Shown piece by piece: positions 35,473-38,962 of a stretch of DNA of 38,962 nucleotides. Each line of letters opens with the position of its first letter. The first letter of the stretch is position 1. Source of the stretch: a virus. A program made the position numbers and the translations under genes. A model generated the notes under the pieces. That model saw only the letters and a list, made by a program, of their open reading frames with translations, ran no database searches and was not told where the DNA came from. The stretch covers positions 1 to 38,962 of IMG/VR virus record IMGVR_UViG_3300044816_000100; one strand, given 5' to 3'.

Positions 35473-35667
35473 ATGAACGCCGCGGCCGCACCGATGCACA
35501 CGCTCGACTGGCTGGTCGTGCTCGCGATCGTCACGGCGCCGTTCCTCTACGCGCTCGCGCTGATTCACACGGCGCAGTGGCGGGCCGCTCGCCGCGATCG
35601 CATAGACGACAGGACGCGCCGGCCGATCGGTGGCGCCTATGACGTCAGGACGCGGCGGCCGTGGTAG
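35473..35667 (+). CDS. Small membrane protein, divergent from Ku
   Basis: This is a 64-residue protein. Residues about 12-33 (L-D-W-L-V-V-L-A-I-V-T-A-P-F-L-Y-A-L-A-L) are one membrane span, then R-R-D-R-I-D-D-R-T-R-R. ATG 35473 lies 29 bases from the Ku start on the other strand, so they may share a control region. The stop overlaps the next start. No family recognised. Confidence 0.55.
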   Translation: MNAAAAPMHTLDWLVVLAIVTAPFLYALALIHTAQWRAARRDRIDDRTRRPIGGAYDVRTRRPW

Positions 35668-35873
35668 TCGAGCTCGGGGTGTTGAAGCAGGCGATCGACG
35701 CCGCGGTCGCGTACGCGTCGCTCTCGACGGTCCCTGTCGAGGAGGCCGTGGAGCTCGCCGTCGACTACTTCCGGATCGACGACCCCGGTGACCGGAAGGT
35801 CGTCGCCCATCTAGTCGATCGGCAACTGCGGATCGACGCGGCCCATGGTCTGAAGGAGGCGATGCGTTCGTGA
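35661..35873 (+). CDS. Small helical protein
   Basis: This is a 70-residue protein with a GTG start overlapping the previous gene. It is helical, with V-L-K-Q-A-I-D-A-A-V-A-Y-A, E-E-A-V-E-L-A-V-D-Y-F and K-V-V-A-H-L-V-D-R-Q-L-R. There is no membrane segment. It directly precedes the replication-initiator-like gene and may be a helper, but there is no homology. Confidence 0.6.
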   Translation: MVVELGVLKQAIDAAVAYASLSTVPVEEAVELAVDYFRIDDPGDRKVVAHLVDRQLRIDAAHGLKEAMRS

Positions 35874-37165
35874 AGCGCCAGGAGGGGTTGAAGCCGCTGT
35901 ACACGTGGCGCTCGGCGATCTCGTCGCCGGAGTCCGGTCTGACCCCGACGGAGCATCACATCGGGCTGACGCTCTCGATCCACATGAACGAGCTCGGCTC
36001 GTCCTGCTACCCCGGGATTGAGCTGCTCGTGCTCGAGACGTGCGGCCGGTCGGCTTCGACCGTGCGCGACGCGCTGCGGCAGATGGACGCGCTCGGCTGG
36101 ATCAGTCGGAGCCTCCGCGTCGGGCGCGGCAACTCGAACGAGTACGAGGCGCTGATCCCGCCCTGGTACGAAACCCACCGGAGCGCGGCGGATTTGAAGC
36201 TTGGCGTCGAGGCGCGGCGACTGCTAGCTCTCGAAGCCGCGAGAGCGTGGCAGGCGAGCTCGCAGGCCCCGCTCAGCGCACCCGTCGTCCCGAGAAAAAC
36301 CCGCCGGAGCGCGGCGGGTTCCGCCGCCGAGCCCGCCGAAAGGGAAACCGCCGGGGCGGCTCGCGAAACCCGCCGGAGCGCGGCAAGAAACCCGCCGGAC
36401 ACCGGCCCCGAGGTCCTCAAGAGGACATCACTGAGTGCTCCAGCAGCAGATCCCTCTCCAAGAACGGAAGCTCTAGACAACGCGAACGGCGAAGATCGGG
36501 CAGCACCTGCTGCTGCTTTCGAGGGGCCACCGTCGGAGGCTTCGATCAAGGCTGCAGGTGCGCGACTGCGCGGCTGGGACAAGGACAGCCTCGGCATCGT
36601 CGAGCCGATCGCTCGGTCGATCACCGCGTCGGAGTTCGAGCGCGTGGTCGCGCATCTCGACGAGCGGTGCGCGAGCGGACGCGTGCGTAACCCCGTCGGC
36701 TTGTTCGTCCGGCTGCTGACGATCGCCCGCGAAGAAGCGCGCGTCGCCGCCCAGGCTGCGTTCCTCGCGAGCCTCGGCCCCTCGCCCTACGTGGGACGCA
36801 GCCCGATCGAGGAGATGAAACGGCACGACCGGGCCGGCTACGTCGACATGCTCGCCACGAAGTTCACGGATGCCGAGCTCCGCGACGCGCTCAACGGCTA
36901 CGTCACCGACGAGGACGAGTTCCGTGTGCTCCTCGCGCGCGCCGCCGACGTCCGCGCCGGCCGGATCGCGATTCGGGAGACACCCGAACAGGCTCGCGTC
37001 CGCGCCATCCGCGAGCTCGTCGACGCAGGCAGCGACGAAGCGACCCTCGCCGAGGCGATCAACGCCATGGCCGACGACGTCGACGAGCTCGAGCTCGCAG
37101 GCCTCCACGACTACGCGACCCGGCTCCAACGCCACAACGCCGCAGACGAAAGCGCGGCCGCCTGA
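35870..37165 (+). CDS. Replication initiator-like HTH protein
   Basis: This is a 431-residue protein with a GTG start overlapping the previous stop. Residues about 25-85 (T-E-H-H-I-G-L-T-L-S-I-H-M, S-S-C-Y-P-G-I-E-L-L, R-S-A-S-T-V-R-D-A-L-R-Q-M-D-A-L-G-W-I) are a HTH_36-type winged helix found in phage replisome organisers. Residues about 120-220 are a low-complexity Ala/Arg/Pro linker. The C-terminal 200 residues are helical, with G-L-F-V-R-L-L-T-I-A-R-E-E. It probably opens the phage origin and loads host helicase, by analogy. Confidence 0.68.
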   Translation: MKRQEGLKPLYTWRSAISSPESGLTPTEHHIGLTLSIHMNELGSSCYPGIELLVLETCGRSASTVRDALRQMDALGWISRSLRVGRGNSNEYEALIPPWYETHRSAADLKLGVEARRLLALEAARAWQASSQAPLSAPVVPRKTRRSAAGSAAEPAERETAGAARETRRSAARNPPDTGPEVLKRTSLSAPAADPSPRTEALDNANGEDRAAPAAAFEGPPSEASIKAAGARLRGWDKDSLGIVEPIARSITASEFERVVAHLDERCASGRVRNPVGLFVRLLTIAREEARVAAQAAFLASLGPSPYVGRSPIEEMKRHDRAGYVDMLATKFTDAELRDALNGYVTDEDEFRVLLARAADVRAGRIAIRETPEQARVRAIRELVDAGSDEATLAEAINAMADDVDELELAGLHDYATRLQRHNAADESAAA

Positions 37166-37536
37166 TGCGCGCTGGCCGGGCTCTTCGAGAAAACTGGCGC
37201 GACGACCGGCGCGACCTCGCGCCGGCACCAGGCCACGACCGGACCAAGGTTTGCCGCGCGCTGATCGAGCAGTGCGGAGACGACCCGGCCCGCGCGGCCG
37301 CGAAGGCGATCCTCGAAGGCATCCTCCGCGACGAGCAGACAGCAGCGGCGCTCGTCGAGACCGGCGTCTCCCGCCGTGACGCCGAGGTGATGGCAACCCA
37401 CGTGCGAGTGCAACGAGAGGCCGACGTCGCAGCCGGACTACCGGCGTGCCGTGAGTGCGGCTGCACCGAGAACGCCGCATGCGTCGGCGGCTGCAGCTGG
37501 GCCGCGCCTGATCTCTGCTCGAGGTGCGCGTGCTGA
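37165..37536 (+). CDS. Cys-rich zinc protein of the early operon
   Basis: This is a 123-residue protein with ATG overlapping the previous stop (TGATG). Residues about 95-123 (C-R-E-C-G-C-T-E-N-A-A-C, G-G-C-S-W, P-D-L-C-S-R-C-A-C) match a Cys cluster I recall from many phage and prophage proteins. The N-terminal half is basic and helical. It is likely a nucleic-acid or protein adaptor with zinc. It overlaps the next gene by 13 bases. Confidence 0.7.
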   Translation: MRAGRALRENWRDDRRDLAPAPGHDRTKVCRALIEQCGDDPARAAAKAILEGILRDEQTAAALVETGVSRRDAEVMATHVRVQREADVAAGLPACRECGCTENAACVGGCSWAAPDLCSRCAC

Positions 37537-37820
37537 CCTACGGCTACGACGTCGACGTCGAGTACCGGGTGCGGGGGCGAAGGGGCTCGCCCGCGCCGAA
37601 GCTCTTCGAGGAAGTCGTGATCGAGCGCGCCCGCGAGGACTGGAAGGGCGAGGCGTCGCACGTTCACTTCGGCCGCTGCGACGGCTGCGGCCGGACGCAC
37701 ACCGACGACGGCAAGCCGCTGCTCGTAGCGCGCCGGCGCCGGTCGGCGAAGGGGTTCCGCTGCTTCACCTGCTGGTTCGTCCGAGACGGCTTCTGCCGTG
37801 TCGAAGGCCAGGCCGCCTGA
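37524..37820 (+). CDS. Small zinc-finger protein
   Basis: This is a 98-residue protein with a GTG start inside the end of the previous gene. Residues about 52-86 carry C-D-G-C-G-R-T-H and C-F-T-C-W-F-V, a zinc-ribbon layout. The first half has Y-G-Y-D-V-D-V-E-Y-R-V and L-F-E-E-V-V-I-E-R-A-R. It is part of the early operon. Function unknown. Confidence 0.65.
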   Translation: MRVLTYGYDVDVEYRVRGRRGSPAPKLFEEVVIERAREDWKGEASHVHFGRCDGCGRTHTDDGKPLLVARRRRSAKGFRCFTCWFVRDGFCRVEGQAA

Positions 37821-37862
37821 TGGTCGCCTGGCGAGACCCGTCCCCTCGCAAGGAGGCTCCGC

Positions 37863-38231
37863 GTGAAGCTGCTCGCCGTCGTCTCAGTCTGCTTGACCCT
37901 CGCCGCCTGCGGGGCTCGCTCGCCGCAGGCCAGCATTCCGGCCAGTCGCGCGCTCGCTTTGCACGTCTCGCGCGTCGTCTTCGGATCTCACGCACCCACC
38001 GCGTTCTGTCTCGCCGGCTACGAGACCGGGCACACGTACTGGCCAGGATCGCACTCGCCCACCAACGATCACGGCGAGTGGCAGATCCACGACGGGCTCC
38101 GCATCTACGGGTCGCGGATCTACGACATCTGGTTCAACGCGCGCGTCGCGTACCGAATGTCGAACGGCGGCCGCGACTGGTCGCCCTGGACCGGCACCTA
38201 CGGCCGCGGCCTCTGTCACGGCCTCGACTGA
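37863..38231 (+). CDS. Lipoprotein with lysozyme-like domain
   Basis: This is a 122-residue protein. GTG 37863 has AGGAGG upstream. Residues 1-16 are a lipoprotein signal with lipobox L-A-A-C16. The mature part (F-C-L-A-G-Y-E-T-G-H-T-Y-W-P, H-G-E-W-Q-I-H-D-G, Y-R-M-S-N-G-G-R-D-W-S-P-W) resembles the short lysozyme or transglycosylase-like fold, with a likely catalytic Glu in Y-E-T-G. It sits in the early operon, away from the lysis genes, so it may alter the wall of the lysogen or block superinfection. The enzyme role is inferred. Confidence 0.68.
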   Translation: MKLLAVVSVCLTLAACGARSPQASIPASRALALHVSRVVFGSHAPTAFCLAGYETGHTYWPGSHSPTNDHGEWQIHDGLRIYGSRIYDIWFNARVAYRMSNGGRDWSPWTGTYGRGLCHGLD

Positions 38232-38269
38232 TCTTTCTCGCCGTGTTGTTCAACCGAAAGGAGACTCGC

Positions 38270-38584
38270 GTGGAGCGAGCGCAATACAGACAGGGCGACG
38301 TTCTGCTCGTCGCGATCGAGAAGATCCCGGCAGGGACGAAGCTGAAGAAGCAGCCGCGTGCTCGGCTCGCCGAGGGCGAGGTCACCGGGCACGCGCACGT
38401 GCTCGACGCGCCGGCCGAAGGTGAGCTGCTCACCGACGTCGACGCGGAGTTCATCCGGATCCTCGGTGCGAACGGGCTCCTGCACCACGAGGAGCACGAC
38501 GCGATCGAGGTTCCGCCGGGCGACTACCAGCGCGTTGCTCAGCGCGAGTACACCCCGGAGGAGATCCGGATGGTGGCGGACTGA
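38270..38584 (+). CDS. Conserved phage/actinobacterial protein upstream of repeat protein
   Basis: This 104-residue protein is counted from GTG 38270, which has AAAGGAGA. It has R-Q-G-D-V-L-L-V-A-I-E-K-I-P, L-A-E-G-E-V-T-G-H-A-H-V-L, L-L-H-H-E-E-H-D-A-I-E-V-P-P-G-D-Y and V-A-Q-R-E-Y-T-P-E-E-I-R. I recall this conserved pattern in a protein encoded beside repeat-rich (DUF6745-type) proteins. The His-rich motifs could bind metal. The stop overlaps the next start (TGATG). Confidence 0.72.
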   Translation: MERAQYRQGDVLLVAIEKIPAGTKLKKQPRARLAEGEVTGHAHVLDAPAEGELLTDVDAEFIRILGANGLLHHEEHDAIEVPPGDYQRVAQREYTPEEIRMVAD

Positions 38585-38962
38585 TGGCGGGCGTCCCGAT
38601 CGAAGCCGAGCGCATTCTCGAGCGGCTGCTGTCGATCGACGACGCCCATCCGCTGATCGATCGCGCACGGGCCGAGGCCGCGTTCCAGCAGCATCTCGCT
38701 GTCCTGGACCTCAAGCCTCGGCCCGTGCGCTGGATCGACGTCGACGAGATGATGCGGGCGGCGCGGGCGGCGTGGGCGGCGTGGGAGGCGTGGGCGGCGC
38801 GGGCGGCGTGGGCGGCGCGGGCGGCGTGGGAGGCGCGGGCGGCGTGGGAGGCGCGGGCGGCGTGGGAGGCGCGGGAGGCGTGGGCGGCGCGGGCGGCGTG
38901 GGAGGCGCGGGAGGCGTGGGCGGCGCGGGAGGCGTGGGCGGCGCGGGAGGCGTGGGCGGCGC
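38584..38962 (+). CDS. Ala-Arg/Trp triplet-repeat protein, partial
   Basis: ATG 38584 opens a frame that runs off the right edge. The first 56 residues (A-E-R-I-L-E-R-L-L-S-I-D-D-A-H-P-L-I-D-R-A-R-A) are a normal helical domain with V-R-W-I-D-V-D-E-M-M. From about residue 58 it consists only of the three-residue unit [R/W]-[A/E]-A, repeated at least 23 times. I recall DUF6745-type proteins with such stretches beside homologues of 38270-38584. The function is unknown and the C-terminus is not seen. Confidence 0.6.
   Translation, partial: MAGVPIEAERILERLLSIDDAHPLIDRARAEAAFQQHLAVLDLKPRPVRWIDVDEMMRAARAAWAAWEAWAARAAWAARAAWEARAAWEARAAWEAREAWAARAAWEAREAWAAREAWAAREAWAA
38755..38962 (+). repeat. 9-bp tandem coding repeat
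   Basis: At least 23 copies of a 9-base unit of the form (C/T)GG-G(C/A)G-GCG continue to the window edge. Variation is limited to two sites, Arg or Trp at codon 1 and Ala or Glu at codon 2, always in frame. Such an array is prone to slippage. Confidence 0.9.

Noticed and set aside
34499-35476. Long + strand open frame opposite Ku
   Set aside because: It is mostly the high-GC antisense shadow of Ku. Only the first 38 codons lie outside Ku and have a modest ribosome site; no motif supports them.
38755-38962. CRISPR array at right edge
   Set aside because: The units are 9 bp, contiguous, without spacers, and keep a reading frame; it is a coding repeat.
1-38962. Integrase, excisionase or toxin-antitoxin genes
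   Set aside because: I looked for tyrosine or serine recombinase motifs and toxin-antitoxin pairs in all plausible frames and found none. The RHH and XRE genes fit a lysogeny switch better.

Overview
The window is about 39 kb of very GC-rich DNA with the dense, overlapping gene layout of a tailed phage. It carries a complete HK97-type head, a long non-contractile (siphovirus) tail set and a lysis cassette. A divergent repressor region, a tRNA-Lys 3' fragment at the left edge and an insertion sequence point to a temperate phage or prophage. GTG starts, stop/start overlaps, the GGGCCGG-type tRNA-Lys acceptor and a Ku homologue fit an actinobacterial host that has end-joining. The genus cannot be told from the sequence, and no integrase is visible.

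Layout. Positions 1-52 hold the tRNA-Lys 3' end (candidate att core). Positions 206-1331 hold three small rightward genes. Positions 1420-1817 hold a leader and damaged gene that copy the start of the leftward operon. From about 29.8 kb down to 1.8 kb nearly everything is leftward, in this order: small regulators and zinc-ribbon proteins, HNH nuclease, membrane proteins, terminase, portal, virion proteins, prohead protease, capsid, head-tail connectors, tail tube, frameshifted tail chaperones, tape measure with an NlpC/P60 domain, minor tail proteins, collar fibre, holin candidate and amidase endolysin. Almost all of these overlap by 1-4 bases or abut, so they probably form one late transcript. 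It seems to start at a leader at 29690-29790 whose palindrome and spacing recur at 1420-1515.

Positions 30083-32861 hold a secreted-protein gene (probable lysogenic-conversion cargo) interrupted at codon 2 by a complete three-gene IS1595-family element with 24-bp inverted repeats and an 8-bp target duplication. The element gave the broken gene a new in-frame start. From 33173 an XRE repressor (leftward) faces a ribbon-helix-helix gene (rightward) across a perfect 23-bp operator. The rightward early genes follow: a HTH protein, a replication-initiator-like protein, Cys-rich proteins, a lysozyme-like lipoprotein, and at the right edge a protein made of an Ala-Arg/Trp triplet repeat. A Ku gene points against them.

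The most interesting items are: the paralogous leader/gene pair at 1420-1817 and 29384-29790, one with a CTG start and a frameshift but with mostly synonymous differences; the phage Ku without a ligase; the membrane-anchored HNH-like fusion; the IS-rescued secreted gene; the hairpin-rich intergenic region at 27412-27637; and the triplet-repeat protein at the right edge.
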